A program made the translations under genes and the position numbers. Positions 1 to 7,873 of a stretch of 33,853 nt of DNA are shown in pieces (positions within the stretch are counted from its first letter, which is position 1; every line of letters starts with the position of its first letter). The DNA lies in assembly GCA_002344075.1 (NCBI GenBank), contig DDTM01000017.1:1-33853 (forward strand), in the 5' to 3' direction. The notes beneath the pieces are model-generated. The model saw only the letters and a program-made list of their open reading frames with translations, was not told where the DNA came from and ran no database searches. The stretch comes from Bacteroidetes bacterium UBA2364. Its GTDB lineage: Bacteria > Bacteroidota > Rhodothermia > Rhodothermales > UBA2364.

Positions 1-24
1 GCGTACAAAAGTCTCTTTTGCCAT
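1..24 (-). CDS. tuf: Elongation factor Tu, N-terminal fragment (cut by window edge)
   Basis: An ATG on the minus strand at 24-22 opens a frame reading MAKETFVR up to the window edge. This matches the very conserved start of bacterial EF-Tu (MAKE-F-R-KPHVN). It lies 49 bases downstream of the fusA stop, which is where tuf sits in the classic str operon (rpsL-rpsG-fusA-tuf). EF-Tu delivers aminoacyl-tRNA to the ribosome as a GTP complex. Only eight codons are visible, so the call rests on this short peptide plus gene order. Confidence 0.8.
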
Positions 25-73
25 TTTATTTGTAGGTTTAAAGTACTGTGTCTAAGATTTTGTTAAACAAGGA

Positions 74-2194
74 TTAGTTTCCGCCAGCCTGTGCAATGAC
101 CTCATCTGCCACGGATTTAGGGGCCGCATCATAGTGATCAAATTGCATTGAGTAATTGGCGCGGCCTTGCGTGATCGAGCGCATTTGGGTAGAGTATCCA
201 AACATATTAGCAAGAGGCACATGTGCTTTAATCACCTTTACCCCCATACGTTCTTCCATATTCATGATTTTTCCGCGACGGCTGTTCAAATCACCAATAA
301 CATCGCCCATGTACTCTTCCGGTGTAATCACTTCTACATCCATGATTGGCTCCATGAGTACCGGATTGGCTTTTCTTGCAGCTTCACGAATTCCCATTCG
401 GCCTGCAATTTCAAAGGAGTTTGCGTCAGAGTCCACATCGTGAAACTTTCCATCGAACAAACGAGCACGAAGACCTTCCATTGGGAATCCGGCAAGTGGG
501 CCACGATCCATAGCCGACTTCATCCCCTTCTCCACTGGTCCGATAAACTCCCGTGGGATACGTCCCATAGAGATATTGTCCACAAATTCAAATCCCGTAG
601 AACCTTGAATTGGGCTTAGCTCAAAAGTAACCTCGGCAAACTGTCCTTTACCACCCGATTGTTTTTTGTGGGTGTAGGTGTGGGTAACTGCCGAGCGAAT
701 GGCTTCCCGATAGGCTACTTGTGGCGCACCGATATTGGCCTCGACCTTAAACTCCCTTTTCATACGATCTACAATGATCTCTAAGTGTAGCTCGCCCATT
801 CCTGCAATGATGGTTTGGCCAGTTTCTTGGTCTGTAGATACACGGAAAGTAGGATCTTCTTCAGCGAGTTTAGATAGGGCAATCCCCATTTTTTCAACGT
901 CGGCCTTTGTTTTCGGCTCAACGGCAATCCGGATAACCGGCTCTGGGAACTCCATATTTTCCAACACAATTGGGTTATCTATATCGCAGAGGGTATCCCC
1001 AGTTCGGACTTCTTTCAAGCCCACGACAGCGGCAATATCTCCAGCAGCGATAAAGTCCAAGTCTTCTCGTTTGTTGGCGTGCATTTGAAGCAAGCGCCCA
1101 GCACGTTCGTCCTTTTCAGATGTGGTATTTAGGATTTTAGATCCCTTCATTAATTTACCACTATATACCCGCACAAAAGTCAACTTACCCACAAACGGGT
1201 CTGTCATAATTTTAAAGGCGAGGGCACTAAAAGGCTCACTGACGGTTGTTTTACGAATCAGTTCGACATCTGGCTCGCGCAAGGCATGGCCTTTTACTTC
1301 TTCAACATCTACCGGACTGGGCAGGAAGTCCAAAACACCATCCAATACAGCCTGAACACCTTTGTTTTTAAAGGCTGTTCCACAGAATACGGGCGTAATT
1401 TGCATGGCCAATGTAGCCTTCCGAACGGTTGTACGAATTTCTTCGTCGCTCAACTCCTCTCCGTCCAAATACTTCATCAGCAACTCATCATCTTGTTCTG
1501 CCACTTGTTCCAAGAGATGGATGCGCCAATGACGAGCCGTATTTTTCAAATCTGCCGGTATTTCGATCTCATCATAGGTGGCCCCTTGTGTTTCGTCGTG
1601 CCAGATAATAGCCTTGTTTTTAATAAGGTCTATGACTCCTTTAAACATAGACCCTTCCCCAATTGGGTATTGAACCGGAACGGCATTTGCTTTTAAACGA
1701 TCTTTCATCATTTTAAGCACGTTCTCGAAGTCAGCCCCAGTACGATCCATTTTATTCACAAATGCAATACGCGGCACACGATATTTATCCGCCTGACGCC
1801 ACACGGTTTCGGACTGTGGTTCAACTCCACCTACTGCACAAAACAATGCAACTGCTCCATCCAAAACACGGAGTGAACGCTCTACCTCGACGGTAAAGTC
1901 CACGTGACCAGGTGTATCAATGATATTAATCCGATGCGTACCTTTTCGACGTCCGGTTTTGGCGTCTTCGATGTCTTTTCCCCACATGGTAGTGGTAGCA
2001 GCCGAGGTAATGGTAATACCGCGTTCTTTTTCCTGCTCCATCCAGTCCATTTCTGCAGCTCCTTCGTGTACCTCACCTATTCGGTGTACACGTCCGGTGT
2101 AAAACAGAATGCGCTCGGTTGTTGTCGTCTTTCCGGCATCAATGTGGGCCATGATACCGATGTTGCGGACATTATCCAGCGATAAATCTGACAT
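74..2194 (-). CDS. fusA: Elongation factor G (translocase GTPase)
   Basis: EF-G drives ribosomal translocation and, with RRF, ribosome recycling, using GTP in the cytoplasm. The 706-residue product has the usual family length. The P-loop AHIDAGKT lies at residues 16-23, DTPGH at 93-97 and NKMD at 147-150. The switch I segment RGITITSAATT is intact, and the C-terminal domains IV and V follow (for example the YSMQFDHYDAAP tail). The start ATG at 2194 gives the normal N-terminus MSDLSLDNVRNIGIMAHIDAGK. No Shine-Dalgarno sequence precedes it. It is the third gene of the str operon, 51 bases after rpsG and 49 before tuf, so it is probably co-transcribed with both. Nothing in the sequence suggests a truncated or second-copy EF-G. 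Confidence 0.98.
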   Translation of the reverse strand: MSDLSLDNVRNIGIMAHIDAGKTTTTERILFYTGRVHRIGEVHEGAAEMDWMEQEKERGITITSAATTTMWGKDIEDAKTGRRKGTHRINIIDTPGHVDFTVEVERSLRVLDGAVALFCAVGGVEPQSETVWRQADKYRVPRIAFVNKMDRTGADFENVLKMMKDRLKANAVPVQYPIGEGSMFKGVIDLIKNKAIIWHDETQGATYDEIEIPADLKNTARHWRIHLLEQVAEQDDELLMKYLDGEELSDEEIRTTVRKATLAMQITPVFCGTAFKNKGVQAVLDGVLDFLPSPVDVEEVKGHALREPDVELIRKTTVSEPFSALAFKIMTDPFVGKLTFVRVYSGKLMKGSKILNTTSEKDERAGRLLQMHANKREDLDFIAAGDIAAVVGLKEVRTGDTLCDIDNPIVLENMEFPEPVIRIAVEPKTKADVEKMGIALSKLAEEDPTFRVSTDQETGQTIIAGMGELHLEIIVDRMKREFKVEANIGAPQVAYREAIRSAVTHTYTHKKQSGGKGQFAEVTFELSPIQGSTGFEFVDNISMGRIPREFIGPVEKGMKSAMDRGPLAGFPMEGLRARLFDGKFHDVDSDANSFEIAGRMGIREAARKANPVLMEPIMDVEVITPEEYMGDVIGDLNSRRGKIMNMEERMGVKVIKAHVPLANMFGYSTQMRSITQGRANYSMQFDHYDAAPKSVADEVIAQAGGN

Positions 2195-2245
2195 GATGTA
2201 TAGGGTTTATTACTTTTTTTGCAAATTTTAGGGTACAGAACCGTT

Positions 2246-2713
2246 TTAGAAGCGGAAGTGAGCAAATGCTTTGTTCGCTTCGGCCATCCGGTGGGTATCG
2301 TCTTTTTTCTTCACAGCAGCTCCTTCGCCTTTTGCTGCACTAATCAACTCGTTAGCAAGACGAATAGCCATACTTTTGTCAGAACGTGCTGAGGCATAGT
2401 TGATTAACCAGCGATATGCCAGTGATGAGCGTCGTTCCGGACGAACTTCCATTGGAACCTGATACGTTGCACCACCCACACGACGACTGCGGACTTCCAC
2501 CACTGGCGCCACATTGTTTAGGGCTTTGCGAAACACTTCTACACCCGGCTCCTTGGTTCGCTCTTCGATGATCTCGAAGGCTTTATACACAATCGCTTGT
2601 GCGATGCTTTTTTTGCCGCTTTGCATAACCGCGTTAATAAACTTAGATACGGTTACGTCTCCATAAATCGGATCCGGCAATACTTGGCGTTTTTCTGCTC
2701 TTTTCTTACGCAT
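2246..2713 (-). CDS. rpsG: 30S ribosomal protein S7
   Basis: S7 binds the 3' major domain of 16S rRNA and starts assembly of the 30S head. In E. coli it also represses its own operon. The product is 155 residues when started at the ATG at 2713, giving MRKKRAEKRQVLPDPIYGD, the canonical S7 N-terminus. An in-frame upstream start at 2755 would add 14 unlikely residues. Family blocks visible are KFINAVMQSGKKSIAQ, VGGATYQVPMEV and the C-terminal RMAEANKAFAHFRF. It sits between rpsL (81-base gap) and fusA (51-base gap) on the same strand. No strong Shine-Dalgarno sequence precedes the chosen start, which is common in Bacteroidota. Confidence 0.97.
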   Translation of the reverse strand: MRKKRAEKRQVLPDPIYGDVTVSKFINAVMQSGKKSIAQAIVYKAFEIIEERTKEPGVEVFRKALNNVAPVVEVRSRRVGGATYQVPMEVRPERRSSLAYRWLINYASARSDKSMAIRLANELISAAKGEGAAVKKKDDTHRMAEANKAFAHFRF

Positions 2714-2794
2714 TGTTTTCTGCGTGTTGAATAGTTGAAAATTTGTGGATAACATTCTAAAGGTGTAACACCTAAGAACTACTGAATCAATGGC

Positions 2795-3211
2795 TTATTT
2801 CTTTTTGCCACCTTTTCCGGCCGGAGCCGCTGCTTGTCCTGGCTTCGGACGTTTGGTCCCATATTTGGAGCGGGCCTGACGGCGACCATTAACACCGGCG
2901 GTATCCTGCGCACCACGCACAATATGATACTTCACACCCGGAAGATCCTTCACCCGACCACCACGTACCAAAACAATGGAGTGCTCTTGAAGGTTGTGAC
3001 CTTCGCCAGGGATGTAGGCAATAATTTCAACCTGATTTGTCAGACGGACTTTAGCAACCTTGCGCATGGCCGAGTTTGGCTTTTTAGGTGTTGTCGTGTA
3101 CACACGTGTACAAACACCACGACGTTGCGGACAGCTGCTGAGCGCCGGAGACTTTGTTTTTTTGATTTTCGGACTACGTCCTTTACGGACAAGTTGTTGA
3201 ATCGTAGGCAC
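2795..3211 (-). CDS. rpsL: 30S ribosomal protein S12
   Basis: S12 sits at the decoding centre and controls accuracy. The product is 138 residues starting MPTIQQLVRKGR. The blocks TTPKKPNSAMRKVAKVRL, GEGHNLQEHS and VRGGRVKDLPGVKYH are intact. The lysines in PKKPN and in RVKDLPGV, whose replacement gives streptomycin resistance in other bacteria, are the wild-type residues, so ribosomal streptomycin resistance is not indicated. The Asp of KDLPGV is the residue that RimO methylthiolates in some species. A short basic Gly/Ala/Lys tail extends the C-terminus beyond the E. coli form. This is the first visible gene of the str operon, so its promoter should lie in 3212-3474, but I found no convincing consensus match there. 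Confidence 0.98.
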   Translation of the reverse strand: MPTIQQLVRKGRSPKIKKTKSPALSSCPQRRGVCTRVYTTTPKKPNSAMRKVAKVRLTNQVEIIAYIPGEGHNLQEHSIVLVRGGRVKDLPGVKYHIVRGAQDTAGVNGRRQARSKYGTKRPKPGQAAAPAGKGGKKK

Positions 3212-3400
3212 TTTTACCTCGCTTATTGGTTCTTGCTACTCATGTTTTGATGCATCAAAAAATGCGTATCTGGCTTTTTGGTCCAGACTTTCAAAATACA
3301 GCCTTACAGCATCTGTTAACAACCGTACACCTGCAACATCGCAAAATTCATTTACTTATCCATTAAATCTACACACAAATAAACCATCCTTAAACTCAAG

Positions 3401-3420
3401 TGATATAGATCAGTATATCA
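3401..3420. repeat. Perfect 7-6-7 inverted repeat upstream of the str operon
   Basis: TGATATA (3401-3407) and TATATCA (3414-3420) are exact reverse complements with a 6-base centre containing GATC. The site lies about 190 bases upstream of rpsL and 55 bases beyond the stop of the glycosyltransferase gene. It is AT-rich and lacks a T-tract, so it does not look like a terminator. It could be a dimeric regulator site for the str operon, but AT-rich palindromes also arise by chance. Confidence 0.35.
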
Positions 3421-3474
3421 GAAAACAAATATCTTCACCCTTCCTTTATGCGTATAATTTACAGGTATTTACTT

Positions 3475-4602
3475 TCAAGTGAAATGTTTTCCTTTACAAA
3501 TTGCCAACCATTGATGAACGGTATGTGAAAGCAATTCATCATTAAAGGGTAAGGGCGCACATTTTTGGGCTTGTGATAGATATTCCGGAAGATGTGTAAT
3601 ATTATGTTGAAGGCAAACAGCCGCCCTGTTATGGTTACGCCAGTTTTGTCCTAAGTGCTCTTGTTCTGTTTGACCGGGCGTAGGAACCAGTACCAATTTT
3701 GAGATGCCCAGTACCACATAATCCATTAGACTCGAATAGCCGGAACGTGAGATTACCACTTCTGCCGACCGGAGTAGGTGCTGCAAGTCTGGGCCATCGA
3801 GAAAAGGAATGATTTTGATATTGGGCAAGGTTTTGAATTCTTGTCCCCCTGGCCGCCCTTCAACAATCCAGAGGGGATAAGGTAACTTAGGAGCAACCGC
3901 CATCAAGGCTTCTTGTAACATACTTCGCTGCGGCTCAGGACCAGACAGCACGGCGGCAATAAAGGGTTCATGGGTGTTTAGGCGATTGTCTAAAAAACCA
4001 TATGGCCTCGATTCACCAGAAAAGCGGGACAATACCCCGATCCAATTTACACGGGGCGACCTTGGGGAGTTATGTTTGGGTAGCGGAAACCGGTGCAGTA
4101 AATCACCCGCTAGGCGTAGTGTGGGGTCATCTGGCAACCACCAGTCCGAAAAAGGGCGAATAATTTGCTTGTGTACTCCGAACGCAGTCATGTGAAATGC
4201 CTGAAACGGCTTGGGCGGTAAAACAGCGATCTGATGTCCAATAAAGGCCGACGGCACATCGGACAACCACATTCCAAAACGACTATCCGATACGACTCCG
4301 TCAAAGACTTCCTCCTTGTGCCAACTTCGAAGAATACGATGTTCTCGTGAGACGGTGCGGATAACGTGGGGCACTTGGCCATAAATTGCGACCAAGCTAT
4401 TTTTGCGACCATATCGGATGTTGTAGCCAGGAAGTTCCCTGGTCTCTACTTTTGGAAATGCACGTTTAAGCACCTGCAAGGCATCGCCGTCCGAAGCCAG
4501 CACGACCGAAGCCCCTGCTTTTTGCAGCGCCCGAATTACCGGAATACTTCGTGTAGCGTGCCCCAAACCCCAGTTCAGAACGGCAAACAGAATGCGTGGC
4601 AT
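3475..4602 (-). CDS. GT-B fold glycosyltransferase (GT28/MurG-like family)
   Basis: This is a predicted nucleotide-sugar-dependent glycosyltransferase of 375 residues. The N-terminus MPRILFAVLNWGLGHATRS has the first Rossmann strand followed by the Gly-His loop typical of GT-B enzymes. The C-terminal half carries VISRSGYSSLMDYVVLG and PTPGQTEQEHLGQNW, which resemble the donor-binding segment of MurG/UGT-type proteins (the GQ-EQ-N pattern). There is no signal peptide, so it should be cytosolic or peripheral at the inner membrane. The acceptor cannot be read from the sequence; cell-envelope glycolipids are a reasonable guess. It is divergent from the Omp85-type gene starting at 4702, with a 99-base shared intergenic region. 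MurG itself is unlikely because its diagnostic GGS and acceptor motifs are absent. Confidence 0.8.
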   Translation of the reverse strand: MPRILFAVLNWGLGHATRSIPVIRALQKAGASVVLASDGDALQVLKRAFPKVETRELPGYNIRYGRKNSLVAIYGQVPHVIRTVSREHRILRSWHKEEVFDGVVSDSRFGMWLSDVPSAFIGHQIAVLPPKPFQAFHMTAFGVHKQIIRPFSDWWLPDDPTLRLAGDLLHRFPLPKHNSPRSPRVNWIGVLSRFSGESRPYGFLDNRLNTHEPFIAAVLSGPEPQRSMLQEALMAVAPKLPYPLWIVEGRPGGQEFKTLPNIKIIPFLDGPDLQHLLRSAEVVISRSGYSSLMDYVVLGISKLVLVPTPGQTEQEHLGQNWRNHNRAAVCLQHNITHLPEYLSQAQKCAPLPFNDELLSHTVHQWLAICKGKHFT

Positions 4603-4616
4603 ATTTTATGGTATGC

Positions 4617-4645
4617 TTGTGAATGGCCGCTTGCATTGTTATACT
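4617..4645 (+). promoter_or_regulatory. Candidate sigma-70-like promoter for the Omp85-type gene
   Basis: TTGTGA (4617-4622) and TATACT (4640-4645) are separated by 17 bases. They match the general sigma-70 boxes at 4 of 6 and 5 of 6 positions. They lie 57 bases upstream of the chosen ATG at 4702, in the divergent intergenic region. Bacteroidota often use a different consensus (TTTG then TAnnTTTG), which lowers confidence. Confidence 0.3.
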
Positions 4646-4701
4646 ACAAGAAAAGATAGCCTAATAGCACATTGGGTTTATGGAAAAAGGAACCTACGGG
4701 T

Positions 4702-6738
4702 ATGCGAATTCTCTCTATTTTGTTTTTAGGATGCCTGTTTGTTTGCGTGCCACGGGTTTGGGCGCAACCCAATTTACGCTTGGTAAACGCCGATACCCAA
4801 GTGTCCAAAATTGCTTTTCGGGGACATTCGTTCCCTGAAGAACAATTATTGGAAGTCATTTCAACACAAGCACCTACGACATTCGATCGGCTGGCTCCTT
4901 TTTGGGCAAGCCGCCTTGCGTTCAGAGAAGTACGCCAATTTCCTTTTAATCCCTATGAGGTTCAAAAGGATGTAATCCGGCTCAGGCGTTTTTATCAACG
5001 GAATGGATACCTATCTCCCCGGATTTTATCTCAATTCGACTTCGACCCAGTCACCAACAAGATTAAGGTTTTTTTTAATATCTCGGAAGGGCCTCCTCTC
5101 ACCATTCAGGAAATTCTCTTTTATGGCCCGGATGGCCGCGATGCCTATTACCAGTTTCCGGAAACCGCACGTAATGACTGGCGGGCCTTTCGGGATCCGT
5201 TCATCCAACAATTCGGAGAACGTTTTTCCGAATTGGCGATGGCACAGTTTCGCGAAAAAGCCGTCCGTTGGATGAAAGATGAAGGGTTTGCCTATGCACA
5301 ACTTCGCGACGTAACGGTGGTAGATACCCTTGCCAACCTTGCAGATGTTACCTTATACATTTCGCCAGGCCCACGTTGTTCCTTTGGTAAAATCCGGATA
5401 ACAGGGCTTGAACATATTTCCGAGGCGACGGTTTTAAATCTACTCACTTTTAGGGAGGGTGACTCCTTTTCTTATCGGCAATTAGAGGAAAGTAAGCGAC
5501 AGATTTTTGAGTCCTCCCAGTTCCGTTTTGCCCTGTTCAGTATTCCCATTCAGCCTTTATCAGACAAAGTGGATGTAATCTTTGAGGTTCGCGAGGCCAA
5601 ATTACGTTCTGTAAGCGGTCAGTTAGGGTTGTCTTCCGACACCGGCCCCCGAGTGGAAGGCAAATGGGAACACCGTAACTTTCTGGGAAGTGCCAGAACC
5701 TTGAGCGCACAAGTAGTAGTACAACCAGGTGATTCTTTGGGAATCTTCCGTAGCTACCCTATAGAGAAAAAATATAGAGGTTCTGTATCCTTCAGACAGC
5801 CACATTTTTTTTACCGTAAACTTGCTGTACTCACACAGCCCTATATTGAATACACCAACGACTTCTTGAATGCACCACAAACCGCATGGGGCATAGATAC
5901 CTCTTTTTTATTCCGGATTTCGCAATATCAAAATCTGAATGTTGCATTTAACTTTTCGCGGGTAACAGCGGATCCTGTCACATTACGCTACTCCGACCAA
6001 TACAATCAGGCGGCTGTTTCTTTTTCAGGGACACTGGGCAACGTAGATAACATCTTATTTCGTACACGCGGTTGGCTGATCAAGCCTTCTATTACCCTTA
6101 GTGGACGCCCTGGACTTTTACCCAATGCGCCTAAAGTGCTCATCTCGGATCTGAATTACCTAAAAACTTCTTTAGAAGGAACGGCCTACACGTTGCCTTT
6201 ACAACAACAAGATGGCCTTCCGGATTTTTTGCGCCGAGCATCACTTAATGTCCGATTATTTGCGGGTAAGATGTGGACCGCCGATAGTTTATTTGAGAGT
6301 GACAAGTTTTATACCCGTTATTATCGTTTATTATATTTTGGAGGGGGTGACCGAGATGTTCGGGGTTGGCGAAACAAATATCTTGGTCCCAGAGATGCCT
6401 TCGGGTTTGCACTGGGGGGTACTGGCAAAATTACAGGTAATATTGAAACACAAATTCCACTCCCTTCACTGACGAGTTTACGCGGAGTAGCCTTTCTTGA
6501 TTTCGGCAATGTATGGGCGAATCAGTTGTACCTCAACCCCGCAAAATGGAAATTTGGTACAGGTGCTGGTATTCGTTTTTTTGTGGCTGGATTTACTGGC
6601 GGGGCTGATCTGGGCATCAAACTAAACCCAGATTATCAGGACTTACACAATGCGAATGGTATCAGGTGCAGATGGTATGATATTTTAGGCTCGTGCAGCC
6701 CATTAAGCTTGCACATTCAATTTGGCCAAACGTTTTAA
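4702..6738 (+). CDS. Omp85-family outer-membrane assembly protein (TamA/BamA-like)
   Basis: This is a 678-residue outer-membrane beta-barrel of the BamA/TamA superfamily, which inserts or exports proteins or lipids at the outer membrane. The ATG at 4702 gives a clear signal peptide (MRILSILFLG to about residue 21, ending VWAQ) and has AAGGAA upstream; an earlier in-frame TTG at 4672 is less likely. Three POTRA-like domains follow, at roughly residues 30-135, 136-230 and 231-315. The first contains FYQRNGYLSP and the third KIRITGLEHISEATVLNLL. The barrel begins near SVSGQLGLSSDTGP and carries the L6-loop signature VRGW at residues 553-556, in GGDRDVRGWRNKYLG. It ends in Phe (LHIQFGQTF), as expected for a BAM substrate. 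Three POTRAs fit TamA better than five-POTRA BamA. No tamB-like gene is adjacent. Confidence 0.88.
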   Translation: MRILSILFLGCLFVCVPRVWAQPNLRLVNADTQVSKIAFRGHSFPEEQLLEVISTQAPTTFDRLAPFWASRLAFREVRQFPFNPYEVQKDVIRLRRFYQRNGYLSPRILSQFDFDPVTNKIKVFFNISEGPPLTIQEILFYGPDGRDAYYQFPETARNDWRAFRDPFIQQFGERFSELAMAQFREKAVRWMKDEGFAYAQLRDVTVVDTLANLADVTLYISPGPRCSFGKIRITGLEHISEATVLNLLTFREGDSFSYRQLEESKRQIFESSQFRFALFSIPIQPLSDKVDVIFEVREAKLRSVSGQLGLSSDTGPRVEGKWEHRNFLGSARTLSAQVVVQPGDSLGIFRSYPIEKKYRGSVSFRQPHFFYRKLAVLTQPYIEYTNDFLNAPQTAWGIDTSFLFRISQYQNLNVAFNFSRVTADPVTLRYSDQYNQAAVSFSGTLGNVDNILFRTRGWLIKPSITLSGRPGLLPNAPKVLISDLNYLKTSLEGTAYTLPLQQQDGLPDFLRRASLNVRLFAGKMWTADSLFESDKFYTRYYRLLYFGGGDRDVRGWRNKYLGPRDAFGFALGGTGKITGNIETQIPLPSLTSLRGVAFLDFGNVWANQLYLNPAKWKFGTGAGIRFFVAGFTGGADLGIKLNPDYQDLHNANGIRCRWYDILGSCSPLSLHIQFGQTF

Positions 6739-6858
6739 CTTGCCCGCCTATACAAAGACGATACAGGGCGATTGCAAAGATTTTGTGTGACGCACACCCT
6801 TCACCCATTTGTGGGTTGTACTTTCCCCGAAATTGAACCCTTATCCAAGATAATCTAT

Positions 6859-7695
6859 ATGAGCAATATTCAATGGGCAGAAGCCGGTATCTTTACCGAC
6901 ATCAAATACCACAAAGCGGAAGGCTTGGCCAAAATAACCATTAACCGTCCCGAAGTGCGCAATGCATTCCGGCCAGAAACCGTTAAAGAACTACGCATGG
7001 CACTACACGATGCCCGCGAGGATCATGAAGTGGGGGTAATCATTCTGACAGGGGAAGGGCGCGAAGCCTTCTGTTCCGGTGGTGATCAACGTATCAGAGG
7101 AGATGCTGGATACAAAGAAGCCGGAAACGAGAAAGTAATGCGGCTGAACATATTGGATTTTCAACGAGAAATCCGGACTTGTCCAAAGCCCGTCATTGCC
7201 ATGGTGGCTGGTTGGGCTGTAGGCGGTGGGCACGTACTACACGTCCTCTGCGATCTAACGATTGCTGCTGATAATGCTAAATTTATGCAAACTGGCCCCA
7301 AGGTCGGTTCTTTTGATGGGGGATATGGTTCCAGCTATTTGGCACGCATCGTGGGGCAAAAAAAGGCCCGTGAGATCTGGTACTTATGCCGCCCATATGA
7401 TGCACAAGAAGCCCTTCAAATGGGCTTGGTCAACAAAGTCGTCCCATACGAGGCATTAGAAGCAACTACAGTGGAGTGGGGACGTGAAATCATGCAAAAA
7501 TCGCCATTGGCCATCCGACTGCTAAAATCTGCCTTGAATGCAGATTGTGATGGTCAAGCAGGGCTTCAGGAATTGGCCGGAAATGCCACCTTGTTGTTCT
7601 ACATGACGGAAGAAGGACAGGAAGGACGGAATGCTTATAATGAACGTCGAAAGCCTGCTTACGACAACACCGATCGGTTCCCACGTCGTCCCTGA
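6859..7695 (+). CDS. menB: 1,4-dihydroxy-2-naphthoyl-CoA synthase (menaquinone biosynthesis)
   Basis: MenB closes the second ring of the naphthoquinone in menaquinone synthesis, converting o-succinylbenzoyl-CoA to dihydroxynaphthoyl-CoA in the cytoplasm. Starting at the ATG at 6859 gives 278 residues (MSNIQWAEAGIF), close to the family length; an upstream in-frame start at 6772 would add an unconserved 29-residue leader. Crotonase-fold signatures are SGGDQ (73-77), GWAVGGGH (118-125) and QTGPKVGSFDGGYG (144-157), with Ser151 and Asp153 in the active-site block. Gly146 replaces the Asp used by the mycobacterial type, so this should be the bicarbonate-dependent (E. coli-like) class. The C-terminal YMTEEGQEGRNAYNERR is diagnostic. 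No other men gene lies in the window. It is 120 bases after the Omp85 gene and may be read from the same or its own promoter. Confidence 0.96.
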   Translation: MSNIQWAEAGIFTDIKYHKAEGLAKITINRPEVRNAFRPETVKELRMALHDAREDHEVGVIILTGEGREAFCSGGDQRIRGDAGYKEAGNEKVMRLNILDFQREIRTCPKPVIAMVAGWAVGGGHVLHVLCDLTIAADNAKFMQTGPKVGSFDGGYGSSYLARIVGQKKAREIWYLCRPYDAQEALQMGLVNKVVPYEALEATTVEWGREIMQKSPLAIRLLKSALNADCDGQAGLQELAGNATLLFYMTEEGQEGRNAYNERRKPAYDNTDRFPRRP

Positions 7696-7824
7696 GCAAT
7701 GGTATAATCCAAAAAACACCTGATTGGGCTTTGTTCGCAGACAAATGACCACAATCCATTTGGTTGCTGCGTCTCCAATACAAAGACAACGTATCTGTTT
7801 ATGGTGTAATGTCAACCTTTATCC

Positions 7825-7855
7825 AAAAGGCCACTCACAAAACGAGTGGCCTTTT
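7825..7855. terminator. Bidirectional intrinsic terminator between menB and the GH97 gene
   Basis: A perfect 12-bp inverted repeat, AAAAGGCCACTC (7825-7836) and GAGTGGCCTTTT (7844-7855), encloses a 7-base loop. The arms end in A4 and T4, so the hairpin can stop transcription on both strands. It lies between the convergent stops at 7695 and 7874. Confidence 0.85.
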
Positions 7856-7873
7856 CTGGTACATGAATCGTTT

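Noticed and set aside
2834..3250. Long plus-strand frame over rpsL
   Set aside because: Antisense shadow of a conserved ribosomal gene with no sensible protein features.
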